Assembly (NCBI GenBank): GCA_003279585.1
Contig: QCHH01000003.1
Span: 1 to 64,000, forward strand
Source of the DNA: Prochlorococcus sp. AG-402-A08
GTDB taxonomy: Bacteria; Cyanobacteriota; Cyanobacteriia; PCC-6307; Cyanobiaceae
DNA length: 64,000 nucleotides
Direction of reading: 5' to 3'
Shown in pieces: positions 40,303 to 51,572 of this stretch (within the stretch, counting starts at the first letter, position 1; every line of letters starts with the position of its first letter). Both the position numbers and the translations under genes were made by a program. Below the pieces are notes generated by a model. That model searched no databases and was not told the origin of the DNA. It saw only the letters and a program-made list of their open reading frames with translations.

Positions 40303-40737
40303 ATGATTTCTGCCTTTCATCACCTCTCCATCAGGTTGGTGAGGGCAGCTTTGGCTATATGCCTTGGCTTCTGCCTCATATTCTTCCAATTCGCTTCAGA
40401 TGTGAATGCGGCCAAAACACTAATGACTGGAGATTTTGCTAAAGACACAATTGCAGTCTCTTCAACTTTAAAAGAGACGATAACTTTACCTAAAGAAGGG
40501 AAAGGGCTATCAGAAGAAGAAAAAGAAGCTGTTTTTCTAATAAGCGATTATATTTCAAGATATAGAAATCGATCTCAAGTAAATACCTCCACGACCTTTA
40601 CAACAATGCAGACTGCATTAAATTCTTTATCAGGTCATTACAAAACTTTTGCAAACAGACCAGTGCCTGAAAATCTCAAAGAGAGATTAAATAAAGAACT
40701 ATCTAAAGCAGAGAAATTGGCAGTTAGAGATAATTAA
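40303..40737 (+). CDS. psb27: Photosystem II assembly protein Psb27
   Basis: This 144-aa lumenal protein binds CP43 during PSII assembly and repair. The mature part matches Psb27: ISDYISRYRNRSQV, TTFTTMQTALNSLSGHY and RLNKELSKAEKLAV. A signal peptide (about 1-36) ends DVNAA. The lipobox cysteine that makes cyanobacterial Psb27 a lipoprotein in Synechocystis is absent here, so this form may be a soluble lumenal protein cleaved by signal peptidase I. It is 46 nt after proS. Confidence 0.95.
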   Translation: MISAFHHLSIRLVRAALAICLGFCLIFFQFASDVNAAKTLMTGDFAKDTIAVSSTLKETITLPKEGKGLSEEEKEAVFLISDYISRYRNRSQVNTSTTFTTMQTALNSLSGHYKTFANRPVPENLKERLNKELSKAEKLAVRDN

Positions 40738-40752
40738 AGATAATCTTTAATT
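40732..40752 (+). terminator. AT-rich hairpin after psb27
   Basis: AATTAAAGAT (40732-40741) and ATCTTTAATT (40743-40752) are perfect inverse complements around one base, overlapping the psb27 stop. The stem has only two G-C pairs, so it is a weak terminator or 3'-end stabiliser. Confidence 0.35.
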
Positions 40753-40763
40753 CATTTCTTTGA

Positions 40764-42146
<1,383 letters not shown>

Positions 42147-42187
42147 AAAGCGAAAAATTATGCATTTATGATTTTTAAATTACCTTA

Positions 42188-43195
42188 ATGACTTATAAGA
42201 TAAGCAACCCTTCACTTGACATAGTAGGTATTGGTAATGCAATTGTAGACGTATTAACAACAACAGATGATTCTCTCCTAGAAAGACTATCTTTGAACAA
42301 AGGTTCCATGACCTTAATAGATGAAAAGAGAGCTAAAGAACTTTATAAAATTACTACCAACAGAATTCAAAGGTCAGGAGGTTCTGTAGCAAATTCATTA
42401 GCATGTGTAGCACAGATAGGAGGGAAAGCGGCTTTTATTGGAAGGGTAAGAGATGACAAGCTAGGAGAAATCTTTACAGAAGAAATATCATCAACTGGGA
42501 CCATTTTCAAGACTCCGCCATCATCGATTGGTCCCTCGACTGCTAGATGTCTAATTTTTGTCACTCCAGATGCTCAAAGAACTATGTGCACTTATCTTGG
42601 TGCTTCAGTTCTATTAGAATCTAATGATATCGACTTTTCAGCAGTCAAGGAAGCAAAAATACTCTATTTAGAGGGATACCTATGGGACAACCCAGCTGCT
42701 AAAAAAGCATTTATCAAAGCGGCAGAGATATCTAAAAATGCAGGGCGAAGAGTTGCTTTATCCCTTTCTGATTCATTTTGTGTTAATAGACACCGCGAAA
42801 GTTTTATAAAACTAGTTGAAGATCACATAGATATATTATTTGCCAATGAAGATGAAATAACAACTTTGTATAAAACCTCTTCTCTAAATACAGCACTTGA
42901 GAAGTTGAAAAAGAAATGTAATCTTGCAGCAATCACAATTGGCGACAAAGGCTCGATTCTAATTTCAAATGGCAAGGAAATAAATATAAATCCTTTCATT
43001 TTAGGAAAGGCTATTGATACCACAGGTGCAGGAGATCTTTATGCTGGTGGTTTTTTAAAAGGGCTTGCAGACGGACTAAAGCCAGAACTCTGTGCAAAAA
43101 TTGGATCTATTTGCGCAGGACAGATAGTTACTCAATTAGGATCTAGATCCAATGCCGATCTTTTAAATTTGATCAATTCACATTTGCAACCCTAG
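42188..43195 (+). CDS. PfkB-family sugar/nucleoside kinase
   Basis: This 335-aa ribokinase-family protein has GIGNAIVDV (about 15-23), RSGGSVANSLACVAQIGG (about 62-79) and the catalytic box DTTGAGDLYAGGFL (about 277-290). Similarity in the first motif is to the adenosine kinase-like branch; the substrate may be adenosine or a carbohydrate. It follows purA by 41 nt, so a purine-salvage role is plausible but inferred. It converges with cutA. Confidence 0.9.
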   Translation: MTYKISNPSLDIVGIGNAIVDVLTTTDDSLLERLSLNKGSMTLIDEKRAKELYKITTNRIQRSGGSVANSLACVAQIGGKAAFIGRVRDDKLGEIFTEEISSTGTIFKTPPSSIGPSTARCLIFVTPDAQRTMCTYLGASVLLESNDIDFSAVKEAKILYLEGYLWDNPAAKKAFIKAAEISKNAGRRVALSLSDSFCVNRHRESFIKLVEDHIDILFANEDEITTLYKTSSLNTALEKLKKKCNLAAITIGDKGSILISNGKEININPFILGKAIDTTGAGDLYAGGFLKGLADGLKPELCAKIGSICAGQIVTQLGSRSNADLLNLINSHLQP

Positions 43196-43206
43196 ACATC
43201 GAAAGT

Positions 43207-43536
43207 TCAAATAGAATTTACCCAATCATAGTAATTTTTATTAGCTGAAACACGAATAGAAATTATTTCTGGTATTTCGTAGCTATGACATTCAGCAATC
43301 TTATTGCAAACGTTATTAACATTTTCCTTATTGCACTTAATCATTAATTGTACTTCTTTCGATTGACTTATATTTCCTTTCCACCAAAAACATGACTCGA
43401 TATTTTTAAAAGTTACACAAGGTATTAATTTCTCTTTCAAGAGTATATTGGCCAATTTAGATGCATTTTTTTTATCAACTTCAGTAGTTATAATCAAAAA
43501 AAGTTCTTGATTTAATTCGGATAAATCCATAATCAC
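43207..43536 (-). CDS. cutA: CutA1-type divalent cation tolerance protein
   Basis: This 109-aa protein has the trimeric CutA fold: LIITTEVDKKNASKLANILL, IPCVTFKNIESCFWWKG and EVQLMIKC, ending in HSYEIPEII. It is PII-like in shape and implicated in metal tolerance; its activity is not well defined. Start at ATG 43536 or at the second Met two codons later. Confidence 0.93.
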   Translation of the reverse strand: MIMDLSELNQELFLIITTEVDKKNASKLANILLKEKLIPCVTFKNIESCFWWKGNISQSKEVQLMIKCNKENVNNVCNKIAECHSYEIPEIISIRVSANKNYYDWVNSI

Positions 43537-43547
43537 AATAATACTTT

Positions 43548-44357
43548 TTATTCCATTATAATAGATTTTATTCTTTTAATTAATTTTTCATAACTATCTA
43601 CTGAATTAATATATCTAAATTCAGAGGGTCTCTTCAACAACCAAAGATTAATTCCCATATTTAAACACAGTCGGTGCCATAAGATTTCATTTTTCCCTCC
43701 TGATTGCCTACAAACTACACCATTAATATTCCATTTCCTAACAAGTGCTTTTTCAATTTTTCCATTACTAGAGGCTGAGGGGTTTAATACCGCAAAATTT
43801 GTTTTTTTAATTGATGAAGAAAGTGTTTTTCTTATACTTTCTGGATTAGCCATAACTCTTGCATAAACATTTGCCCCTGAATTTCTTGCAAAGATTAAGG
43901 CTTCCTGAAGATGTCTTACTCCTACAGCAAGCAGAATAGATTTATTTTTTAGATCATAATTTTTTAAATCACTAAATTTTTCTATTAAAAATGCACTTGA
44001 GATATTCTCGATAGCTCTTTCATACCTTATGAATGGTTGACCTAGTTCCTTGCAAACTTTTGAGATTGAACGTGTAATATTTATAGCAAATGGATGCGTC
44101 AGATCAATAACACAATGAAATTCATTTTGATGGATTCTTGCATTTAATATGACTCCCCGGATCTCTTCCTCAGTAATTAAGGCACCAATTAATACTTTCT
44201 CTAAATTTAATTTTTCATATGGAATTGAAGCTCTACCCGAAACAACACTAACAGTAATTTTCCAGCCTTCTTTCAATAAAGACTTAGCAAAGACATAACC
44301 TTCGCCTGTTCCTGTTAACAACCAAAGATGTGGCTGGCATTTTTCCGTTATATCCAT
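43548..44357 (-). CDS. cobK: Precorrin-6x reductase
   Basis: This CobK/CbiJ-family protein reduces precorrin-6A (or the cobalt analogue) in cobalamin ring synthesis. WLLTGTGEGYVFAKSLL at the N-terminus is the nucleotide motif, DLTHPFAINIT (about 85-95) and QPFIRYERA (about 107-115) are conserved. I chose ATG 44357 (269 aa); TTG at 44372 would add five residues. It is divergent from ssb with a spacer of under 30 bp. It fits with cobO as part of B12 synthesis. Confidence 0.9.
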   Translation of the reverse strand: MDITEKCQPHLWLLTGTGEGYVFAKSLLKEGWKITVSVVSGRASIPYEKLNLEKVLIGALITEEEIRGVILNARIHQNEFHCVIDLTHPFAINITRSISKVCKELGQPFIRYERAIENISSAFLIEKFSDLKNYDLKNKSILLAVGVRHLQEALIFARNSGANVYARVMANPESIRKTLSSSIKKTNFAVLNPSASSNGKIEKALVRKWNINGVVCRQSGGKNEILWHRLCLNMGINLWLLKRPSEFRYINSVDSYEKLIKRIKSIIME

Positions 44358-44386
44358 CAAGATAAACCACAATAACTAAAGAGAAA

Positions 44387-44824
44387 ATGAACCATTGCAT
44401 GCTGGAGGTTTTGGTAAAGAAGGCCCCAACTGTTCGTTTTACCCAAGACAACAAAACTCCTCTAGCTGAAATAGAAGTTGAATTTGACAGTCTTCGTGCT
44501 GACGAACCTCCCTGTGCAATCAAAGTAGTTGGTTGGGGGAAATTAGCAGAAGAGCTTCAAAACACAGTTCAAGTCAATTCTAAATTAGTAATAGAAGGTC
44601 GCTTAAGAATGAATACTGTTCCTCGCCAGGATGGGACTAAAGAGAAACAAGCTGAATTTACTCTTTCTAGAATTCACCCCTTCTCTTCTAACACAACTGT
44701 TTCACCAATTCCTTCTCAAACGCCGTCAAATCTAAAAAGCGATTCCGCGAATTCTTTAAATAACGAGGGTGTTAAATGGGACAGCTCACCATTAGTTCCT
44801 GATACCGATGACATTCCATTCTGA
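44387..44824 (+). CDS. ssb: Single-stranded DNA-binding protein
   Basis: This 145-aa OB-fold protein coats single-stranded DNA. The OB region covers about 1-105, with AEIEVEFDS, IKVVGWGKLAEEL and LVIEGRLRMNT. A proline/serine-rich linker leads to the acidic tail DTDDIPF, which binds partner repair proteins. No second SSB is in view. It converges with a small conserved gene. Confidence 0.93.
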   Translation: MNHCMLEVLVKKAPTVRFTQDNKTPLAEIEVEFDSLRADEPPCAIKVVGWGKLAEELQNTVQVNSKLVIEGRLRMNTVPRQDGTKEKQAEFTLSRIHPFSSNTTVSPIPSQTPSNLKSDSANSLNNEGVKWDSSPLVPDTDDIPF

Positions 44825-44829
44825 AAAAA

Positions 44830-45021
44830 TCAACAATTTTCTTCAATGTATTCTGTAGCCCTAGTTAAAAGTTGACCTAATTCTCTCTCCAAAGCAGCCA
44901 GATCAGGTCTAAATTCAGGCCAGCTACCTTTATCTAATTGTTCAAGGATCCAAGCTCTATCCTTGTTTAATTTTTCAACAAGTTCATTTAACTCAGAAAA
45001 TTGTTTTTGGTGTGAGGCCAT
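44830..45021 (-). CDS. Small conserved cyanobacterial protein, unknown
   Basis: This 63-aa soluble, mostly helical protein contains LNKDRAWILEQLDKGSWPEFRPDLAALERELGQLL (key: RAWILEQL, WPEFRPDLA). The pattern is regular and looks conserved, but I cannot assign a function. It ends 5 nt after ssb and faces it. Confidence 0.75.
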   Translation of the reverse strand: MASHQKQFSELNELVEKLNKDRAWILEQLDKGSWPEFRPDLAALERELGQLLTRATEYIEENC

Positions 45022-45074
45022 GAGACTGTCTCCTGAAAACCCATCTGCCCAAGATTTTAGCCAAAATTACACTC

Positions 45075-45638
45075 ATGAATAAACTTCTTTCACCGGCAAG
45101 CCTCATCACTATCGGAGGAGCATCCCTTTCTCTAATAGGCCTAACAGCCTATTTCACTGATGCAACTAACCTCAGTGTTCCAACTTTCTTCTATGGAGTA
45201 CCTATTTTCTTGATAGGTATATCGCTTAAAACGACTGAAGTTCCACCTGCCCTCAGAATAGTTCCGGCAACTAAGTTTGCCTCAGAAAGAGAGAAAGCTC
45301 CTGAAGAGCTAGGAAAACTAGTTAAAGATGTGACCAGATGGCGCTATGGTCAATCTTGCCAGCTTGAAGCATCTCTAAGAGTATTAAAGCTTTGGGACAT
45401 AGACAGTCCCCCCCAACTTTTAGAAGTAGAAGAGTTAGTTAAAGATGGTAATTATGGATTACGAATAAGATTTAAAATGGCTGCTGTATCATTAGAAAGA
45501 TGGAATGCTCAAAAAGAACGTTTAGGAAGATTCTTTGCTAAAGGTTTGTGTGCCGAATTATTTTGTCCCACACCAGGTGAAATTGATTTAATCCTACTTC
45601 CGCAAAAACAAGAAGAAAAACCAAAAGCAAATGAATAA
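45075..45638 (+). CDS. DUF2854 membrane protein
   Basis: This 187-aa protein has two N-terminal membrane helices (about 7-25 and 34-50) followed by a soluble domain with [19 protein letters not shown] and [21 protein letters not shown]. It matches the DUF2854 family, conserved in cyanobacteria and plastids, function unknown. Its stop overlaps the argB start by 8 bp. Confidence 0.88.
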   Translation: MNKLLSPASLITIGGASLSLIGLTAYFTDATNLSVPTFFYGVPIFLIGISLKTTEVPPALRIVPATKFASEREKAPEELGKLVKDVTRWRYGQSCQLEASLRVLKLWDIDSPPQLLEVEELVKDGNYGLRIRFKMAAVSLERWNAQKERLGRFFAKGLCAELFCPTPGEIDLILLPQKQEEKPKANE

Positions 45639-46545
45639 AGCAGACAAACAAACTGACTACAGTAAGAATTCCAATAAACCCTTTACGGACAAAGACTCAG
45701 TGAGAGTTTCGGTCTTAAGTGAGGCGCTTCCTTATATTCAGCGTTTCGCAAATAAACGGATAGTAATAAAATATGGTGGCTCAGCAATGGTCGACAAAAC
45801 ACTTCAAAATGCAGTATTTAGAGATCTAGCTCTTCTTTCGTCTGTTGGCGTACAAATAGTAGTCGTTCATGGTGGGGGACCAGAAATAGACCAATGGTTG
45901 GGGAAATTAGGAATAAAGCCAGTTTTCCTTGATGGTTTACGTATTACAGATACCGAGACCATGGATGTAGTAGAAATGGTTCTTGCTGGAAGAGTGAATA
46001 AACAGATAGTAAGTGGAATCAACAATCATGGAAGCTTGGCTGTTGGGCTATGTGGAATAGATGGTAGACTTATTGAAGCAAGAACGCTTGGAGGTGGAAG
46101 TCATGGTCTTGTTGGAGAAGTTTCAAAAGTAAATACAAAGATATTAAGTCCTCTTCTCGAAGAAGGTTACGTCCCAGTAATTTCTAGTGTAGCCAACTCT
46201 TCTGATGGCAGATCACACAATATCAATGCAGATACTGTTGCAGGCGAGCTTGCGGCAGCATTAGGTGCCGAAAAATTAATCCTTCTAACAGATACTCCTG
46301 GTATATTAATGAATGCGAATGATCCTTCTTCCTTAATAGAAAAGATACGTCTATCGGAAGCTAGAGAATTAATTGATAAAGGGATAGTGAATGCAGGTAT
46401 GAAACCAAAAGTTGAATGTTGTATTCGTTCGCTTGCCCAGGGTGTGAATGCTGCCCACATTATTGACGGAAGAACTCCTCACGCACTGCTATTAGAAGTT
46501 TTCACTGATGCAGGTATTGGAACTATGGTTATGGGTAGAGGTTAA
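45631..46545 (+). CDS. argB: Acetylglutamate kinase
   Basis: This 304-aa enzyme phosphorylates N-acetyl-L-glutamate, the controlled step of arginine synthesis, and in cyanobacteria it is bound and relieved from arginine inhibition by [11 protein letters not shown] (about 46-53), VVHGGGPEI (about 80-88), GLCGIDG, and [11 protein letters not shown] (about 199-209) are present. An N-terminal 25-residue extension precedes the core; the arginine-sensing helix lies in this region. It abuts the next gene (stop followed at once by ATG). Confidence 0.97.
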   Translation: MNKADKQTDYSKNSNKPFTDKDSVRVSVLSEALPYIQRFANKRIVIKYGGSAMVDKTLQNAVFRDLALLSSVGVQIVVVHGGGPEIDQWLGKLGIKPVFLDGLRITDTETMDVVEMVLAGRVNKQIVSGINNHGSLAVGLCGIDGRLIEARTLGGGSHGLVGEVSKVNTKILSPLLEEGYVPVISSVANSSDGRSHNINADTVAGELAAALGAEKLILLTDTPGILMNANDPSSLIEKIRLSEARELIDKGIVNAGMKPKVECCIRSLAQGVNAAHIIDGRTPHALLLEVFTDAGIGTMVMGRG

Positions 46546-47637
46546 ATGTCAAACATAGCTTCAGCTATAAAAGCTGCTGAGGCGGCCCTTGAGAAAGGTG
46601 ATTATAGTTTTTGCATAAAAATAGTTGACCCTTTACTTCTAGATTCCCAACCAGAGACAGCCATAGGAGGACAACTTAGACTACTTATAGTGACTGCCTA
46701 TATGGGGAAAGGTGATGAACAAAAGGCGGTCAATATTTGTCAAACATTAATCCACAATAAAAAAGAAAAAGTCCGTCAACAAGCCAAGCAACTTTTATCA
46801 ATACTTGATGCTCCACATTTACCAAGACCGTCAAACTGGTCTGTAGAGATACCAAAGATAGAGATGGAGTCATCTCTAAAATCGTCATTTAGAAAAACGA
46901 AAAAGAAAAAAGAGAGAATTGATCATCCACCAACTGGTCCAACTAAAAGTCTAGACTTTGGATTTTCAATAATAACTTTATTAATTGTTTTATTATTAAC
47001 CTTCCTTTTGAGTGGTTGCGTTGACATATCAACAAACTTGAGTGTTACAGGTCCAGATCGACTCAAGATTTCATTTGATATAGATAGCAATTCTGGTGAA
47101 TCAATACCATGGCAGATGGAATTTGAAGATAACCTTAAGAAAGAACATAGCATCTTAAGCCTCCAAACTTTTGAGAATAAGGAGCATTTTGAATCACCAA
47201 CTATTCGTTTTGAAGAAGCAAATATATTACTTCAGCAAATAGCTTCAGTAGCTTCAAAGACGAGCGGATTCAATATAAATAAACCTGAAATAATTACAAA
47301 CAACAAAAACTGGATAATTGGTACAAGTCAAAATTTTAAAATTTATTTTGATTTTAGAGAAATCCCAAAAATTCCTGGATTAAAAATAAACATAATCATT
47401 CACGACATTAGCAATAAAAGTAATTTCAAAACCAAACCTCTAGAACCTACTTTTAAAAAAGGTTTAACCTCTTTACCTCTTGAAGTTGGACAGATAAACC
47501 AACTGGAGATTTCAAATTGGAAATGGAACCAAATTTCAGTTGGAATTATCATGATAATCGCTTTAACTTTGCTAAGCTTATCCCTTCAAAAATTTCGACT
47601 CCAAATGGGATTCGGTTTCCCTGAGTTACCACCTTAA
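46546..47637 (+). CDS. TPR-like / DUF3153 fusion membrane protein
   Basis: This 363-aa protein has an N-terminal helical repeat of TPR type (about 1-90), a basic linker, one membrane segment ending SGCVD (about 143-163), a DUF3153-type domain with VDISTNLSVTGPDRLKISFDI (about 162-182 start), and a second helix near 335-350. DUF3153 is a cyanobacterial domain usually found as a lipoprotein-like unit; here the Cys lies inside a fused chain. Function is unknown. It starts directly after the argB stop. Confidence 0.85.
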   Translation: MSNIASAIKAAEAALEKGDYSFCIKIVDPLLLDSQPETAIGGQLRLLIVTAYMGKGDEQKAVNICQTLIHNKKEKVRQQAKQLLSILDAPHLPRPSNWSVEIPKIEMESSLKSSFRKTKKKKERIDHPPTGPTKSLDFGFSIITLLIVLLLTFLLSGCVDISTNLSVTGPDRLKISFDIDSNSGESIPWQMEFEDNLKKEHSILSLQTFENKEHFESPTIRFEEANILLQQIASVASKTSGFNINKPEIITNNKNWIIGTSQNFKIYFDFREIPKIPGLKINIIIHDISNKSNFKTKPLEPTFKKGLTSLPLEVGQINQLEISNWKWNQISVGIIMIIALTLLSLSLQKFRLQMGFGFPELPP

Positions 47638-47652
47638 TGAGAACAAAACTAT

Positions 47653-49896
47653 TTATAGTTGTAGAGGATTAGGATCAATAGAGAGAGTTACTCCTTTTGG
47701 TAAGTCTTTCCATAATTCAGGTCCATAAGGAATTGGAATTTGGCTTAATTCTGGACCGTACAAAAGAAGTTGCCAACGGCTTTTACCTGCGACCCTCTCA
47801 ACCAATGAAGGTGCTGGACCGACTAATTTCCAACCTTTTTGACTGCAAGCATTTTTTATTTTTGATAAAACATCAAATGCTGCATGTGATGTCAATTCCG
47901 AAGATTCGCCAGAGAACCTTAATAAGCAGGCTCGACTGTATGGAACCATCGAGGATTCTTTTCTAGTCATTTCTTCTTTTTTCAGAAACTCTTCGTATCT
48001 CCCATCAATTAAATGCAGAATCACTGGATGATCAGGACAATAAGTTTGCACTACAACCTTTCCAGGTTGCTCACCTCTCCCTGCTCGACCAGCTAATTGC
48101 ATAAATAGTTGAAGCGTTTCTTCAGTAGCCATTAAATCAGGTCGATGCAATAAACCATCTGCTGCTAAGACGACGGCAAGAGTTACTTTTGGCAAATCCA
48201 TACCCTTAGAGAGCATCTGAGTTCCTACTAAAATATCGACGTCACCATCCGCAAATCTTTCTAGCAACAATCTATGACCATCACGGCCTCTAGTTGTATC
48301 CCTATCAAACCTTAATAAACTTATACCTTCTAGTTCTCTTTCTAAATGATCCATCACTCTTTGTGTTCCAGTTCCAAATGGTTTAAAAGCATTTGAACCA
48401 CATTCTCCACATTTATCACTAATTTTTGAACGAAAGTCACACCAATGGCAACGCAACCATTGATTACCCTCCTTGGAGCGATGCACAGTTAGTGCAACAT
48501 CACAATGTGGACATTGAACGACCTCTCCACAACTACGGCAACTTAAAAAACTACTATATCCACGCCTAGGAACTAAAATGATAGCTTGATTCCCACTCTC
48601 TTTTGTACTCAAAAGTTGTTTTTTTAGATATCTACTAATTAAGCTTCGATTTCCAATAGCTAATTCTTCTCGCATATCTACGATACTAACTGTTGGTAAT
48701 TTACGATTCAAAATCCGTTGATTTAATTTCGCAACGGCTATATTGCCATTGGGTTTAATATTTTTCCAAACATTTAGAGATGGAGTTGCTGTTCCAAGTA
48801 TTACTTTAGCACCTATTTTTTTTGCTCTATGAATTGCCAAATCTCTTGCATGATAGCAAGGCATAGGCGATTGCTGTTTATATGAACTATCGTGTTCTTC
48901 ATCAAGAACTATCAATCCTAAGTTAGATAATGGTAGAAAAATAGCTGATCGAGTACCAATGAAAACACTAGGTTTTGTAGTGTCTAAAGATCTCATCCAT
49001 GTATCAATTTTCTCTTTAGTAGAACAATTACTATGATATTCAAAAACATTTAATCCAAATCTTTTTCGAAAGCGATCAACTAATTGTGGTACCAATCCAA
49101 TTTCGGGTGTAAGGATAAGACAATGTCTACTTTCAGATAACTCAAGCGCTGCAATTTGTAGGTATACCTCCGTCTTGCCAGACCCAGTAATACCCCAAAG
49201 TAAAAGAGCCGATCCATTTGAAAGAGACTCATATTTTTCTTTTGCTAGTTTTTGCTCTAACGTTAAAGGTTGATGGTCCTCAATCTTTAAAATCTTTTTA
49301 TCATTAGATTCTTCATCATCAAAAGAATTAAAAAGGAAAAGACGTTTTTCTCTTTCTCCGCAACCAACTGAGACAAAGTTTCTAATCAATACAGAAGAAA
49401 ATCCTTCAGCCTCCAAATCCTTTTGCCATTTCCCTCCTCCATTTAAGAGAAGATTTTTCTTTAACTCAAGCTGTCGAGAAGATATCTTTCCCTCATAATT
49501 ATTGCTAGACATTTTTACCCACCAGAGTTTTTTATATCTTTTCGATAGTTTCGACCTTCCTAACCAACCAGGAGGTAAAGCGGTCTTAAGCATCTGAAAA
49601 TCACTTACATATAAATCAAGAGCAATTTCCTCTAACCACTCTCTCCATTCTTTTTTGATAGCTGCTTTTTGAACCAATGTTTCAACATTATGCAGCGAAA
49701 AATTATTTATATTTTGATGCGTGCTAGTTATATTTTTTTTCTTCTTATTAACAACCAACCCTTGCATGAGTTTCCCTTTCAGGCGCACTGTCACAACATC
49801 GCCTAAATCAATATCTAAATTATTTCCATCTTGATAAGAAAAACATCGTCCTTCACGGCCCACATGTAACCAAATATCAAATATAAAAGGATTCAT
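47653..49896 (-). CDS. priA: Primosomal protein N', replication restart helicase
   Basis: This 747-aa superfamily 2 helicase reloads the replisome at stalled forks. The N-terminal 3'BD region (about 1-110) is followed by Walker A GITGSGKTE (about 234-242), DEEHDSSY (Walker B, about 330), a cysteine-rich zinc region with CRSCGEVVQCPHC and RCHWC...CGECG (about 450-505), and motifs VGTQMLSKGMD and LAGRAGRGEQPG. A C-terminal domain follows. Length is normal. Confidence 0.97.
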   Translation of the reverse strand: MNPFIFDIWLHVGREGRCFSYQDGNNLDIDLGDVVTVRLKGKLMQGLVVNKKKKNITSTHQNINNFSLHNVETLVQKAAIKKEWREWLEEIALDLYVSDFQMLKTALPPGWLGRSKLSKRYKKLWWVKMSSNNYEGKISSRQLELKKNLLLNGGGKWQKDLEAEGFSSVLIRNFVSVGCGEREKRLFLFNSFDDEESNDKKILKIEDHQPLTLEQKLAKEKYESLSNGSALLLWGITGSGKTEVYLQIAALELSESRHCLILTPEIGLVPQLVDRFRKRFGLNVFEYHSNCSTKEKIDTWMRSLDTTKPSVFIGTRSAIFLPLSNLGLIVLDEEHDSSYKQQSPMPCYHARDLAIHRAKKIGAKVILGTATPSLNVWKNIKPNGNIAVAKLNQRILNRKLPTVSIVDMREELAIGNRSLISRYLKKQLLSTKESGNQAIILVPRRGYSSFLSCRSCGEVVQCPHCDVALTVHRSKEGNQWLRCHWCDFRSKISDKCGECGSNAFKPFGTGTQRVMDHLERELEGISLLRFDRDTTRGRDGHRLLLERFADGDVDILVGTQMLSKGMDLPKVTLAVVLAADGLLHRPDLMATEETLQLFMQLAGRAGRGEQPGKVVVQTYCPDHPVILHLIDGRYEEFLKKEEMTRKESSMVPYSRACLLRFSGESSELTSHAAFDVLSKIKNACSQKGWKLVGPAPSLVERVAGKSRWQLLLYGPELSQIPIPYGPELWKDLPKGVTLSIDPNPLQL

Positions 49897-50312
49897 ATCT
49901 TTTTTTTATACTTGCCGACTTTAGAAATTTTTTCTACCATGAGATTGTGAACAGCTTTAAAGCTGTTGTGGAACTTGCAAAATTCCACCCAGAGGGAAGA
50001 CTAGAAGCTTTATCAAGAATAGGAAATATCCGATTCTGAGATAAGCCGGTCTGAGAAATCCCCTGACTTCCTTGCTTACACATTTCCATTTCCATTTCCA
50101 ACAAAACATCCTTCATAATTTCAAGTCCATGTTGATGTCATGTGATTTTTCGAAAGATTTATCACGATTAAGGACAATCTCAAATTAGAGTGTTTATGTT
50201 GAATTTTTACAAATTAAATAGTTTTTCCTGAAATATTATCTCTAGGAGATTCCGACCATTTTTCGGGTAATAACCTGAGCTCTGCAACAGACCACAAACC
50301 ATCGGGGAAATC
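49897..50312. promoter_or_regulatory. Divergent priA / rpoD intergenic region
   Basis: This 416-bp gene-free stretch should hold promoters for priA and rpoD. It contains an 18-bp perfect palindrome (49950-49967) and a CATTTC triple tandem repeat (50081-50098). A 30-codon plus-strand frame (49947-50039) spans the palindrome, and a 60-codon minus frame lies opposite; neither looks like a known protein. The rest is AT-rich with no further clear structure. Confidence 0.5.
49950..49967. promoter_or_regulatory. 18-bp perfect palindrome between priA and rpoD
   Basis: AACAGCTTTAAAGCTGTT reads the same on both strands, 54 bp upstream of the priA start and about 345 bp upstream of rpoD. Its length and perfect symmetry suit a dimeric transcription-factor operator. 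It does not resemble the E. coli LexA box orientation or an NtcA site. Confidence 0.45.
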
Positions 50313-51572
50313 ATGTTAAAGGAAAAAAAGCCATCTAAAAATATTTCTCTGAATCAGAAAACTAAAAATAATTCAAAAAAAATTAAAAAAACAGTCGCCA
50401 AATTAAACGTGAACAAAGAAACCCAAACTCTTCCTCAAGAATCTTCAAATGATCTAAAAATTGATTTAGATTTAGAGGCGGATAAATTAATTGCTGAAGC
50501 AGATAAAGTAACGGAATCAGATATCGACCTAGATGATGACGATAATGACTCAGTGCTATCTAGTGCTCAAGAAGCAGCCGCTAAAGCTTTAGCAAGCATA
50601 AAAATAGGACCAAAGGGTGTTTACACAGAAGACTCGATTAGGGTTTATCTTCAAGAAATCGGGCGTATAAGGCTTCTCAGGCCAGACGAAGAAATTGAAT
50701 TGGCCAGAAAAATAGCTGATCTTCTTCAATTAGAGGAAGAAGCTGCGCAATTCGAAAGTGAGAATGGCCATTTCCCATCAGTGAAGGAATGGGCAGTTCT
50801 TGCAAATATGCCATTAACTCGATTCCGCAGGCGATTGATGCTTGGTAGACGAGCAAAAGAAAAAATGGTGCAATCGAATCTTCGATTAGTAGTTTCAATT
50901 GCTAAGAAATATATGAATAGAGGGTTGTCTTTTCAAGATCTTATCCAAGAAGGAAGTCTTGGTCTAATTCGTGCAGCTGAAAAATTTGATCATGAAAAAG
51001 GATATAAATTCTCAACTTACGCTACTTGGTGGATCAGACAGGCTATTACCAGAGCAATAGCAGATCAAAGTAGAACAATTCGTTTGCCTGTGCATTTATA
51101 TGAAACAATTTCACGTATCAAGAAAACTACGAAAGTTTTAAGTCAAGAGTTTGGAAGGAAACCAACAGAGGAAGAAATTGCTGAAAGTATGGAAATGACA
51201 ATTGAGAAACTCAGATTCATCGCCAAAAGCGCTCAGCTCCCCATTTCTCTTGAGACCCCTATTGGGAAAGAAGAAGATTCTAGACTTGGTGACTTTATTG
51301 AAGCAGACATAGAAAATCCTGAACAAGATGTAGCAAAAACCTTGTTAAGAGAAGATTTGGAGGGTGTTCTCGCTACATTAAGTCCCAGAGAGAGGGACGT
51401 TCTAAGACTTCGTTATGGCTTAGATGATGGAAGAATGAAAACCCTTGAAGAAATTGGACAAATTTTTGATGTGACAAGAGAGAGGATTAGACAAATAGAG
51501 GCTAAGGCTCTCAGAAAACTCCGTCATCCGAATAGAAACGGTGTTCTTAAAGAATATATCAAGCTAAATTAA
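50313..51572 (+). CDS. rpoD: Principal RNA polymerase sigma factor
   Basis: This 419-aa sigma-70 family group 1 factor has a lysine-rich and acidic N-terminal region (about 1-85), region 1.2 beginning [13 protein letters not shown] (about 108), region 2 with [25 protein letters not shown] and [16 protein letters not shown], region 3, and region 4 ending with [20 protein letters not shown]. Length and completeness of all regions favour the housekeeping factor over group 2 alternatives. It is divergent from priA. Confidence 0.95.
   Translation: MLKEKKPSKNISLNQKTKNNSKKIKKTVAKLNVNKETQTLPQESSNDLKIDLDLEADKLIAEADKVTESDIDLDDDDNDSVLSSAQEAAAKALASIKIGPKGVYTEDSIRVYLQEIGRIRLLRPDEEIELARKIADLLQLEEEAAQFESENGHFPSVKEWAVLANMPLTRFRRRLMLGRRAKEKMVQSNLRLVVSIAKKYMNRGLSFQDLIQEGSLGLIRAAEKFDHEKGYKFSTYATWWIRQAITRAIADQSRTIRLPVHLYETISRIKKTTKVLSQEFGRKPTEEEIAESMEMTIEKLRFIAKSAQLPISLETPIGKEEDSRLGDFIEADIENPEQDVAKTLLREDLEGVLATLSPRERDVLRLRYGLDDGRMKTLEEIGQIFDVTRERIRQIEAKALRKLRHPNRNGVLKEYIKLN

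Noticed and set aside
49934-50116. 60-codon minus-strand frame in the priA/rpoD spacer
   Set aside because: It is built on a CATTTC tandem repeat (Met-Glu repeats) and the palindrome, with no recognisable protein pattern.
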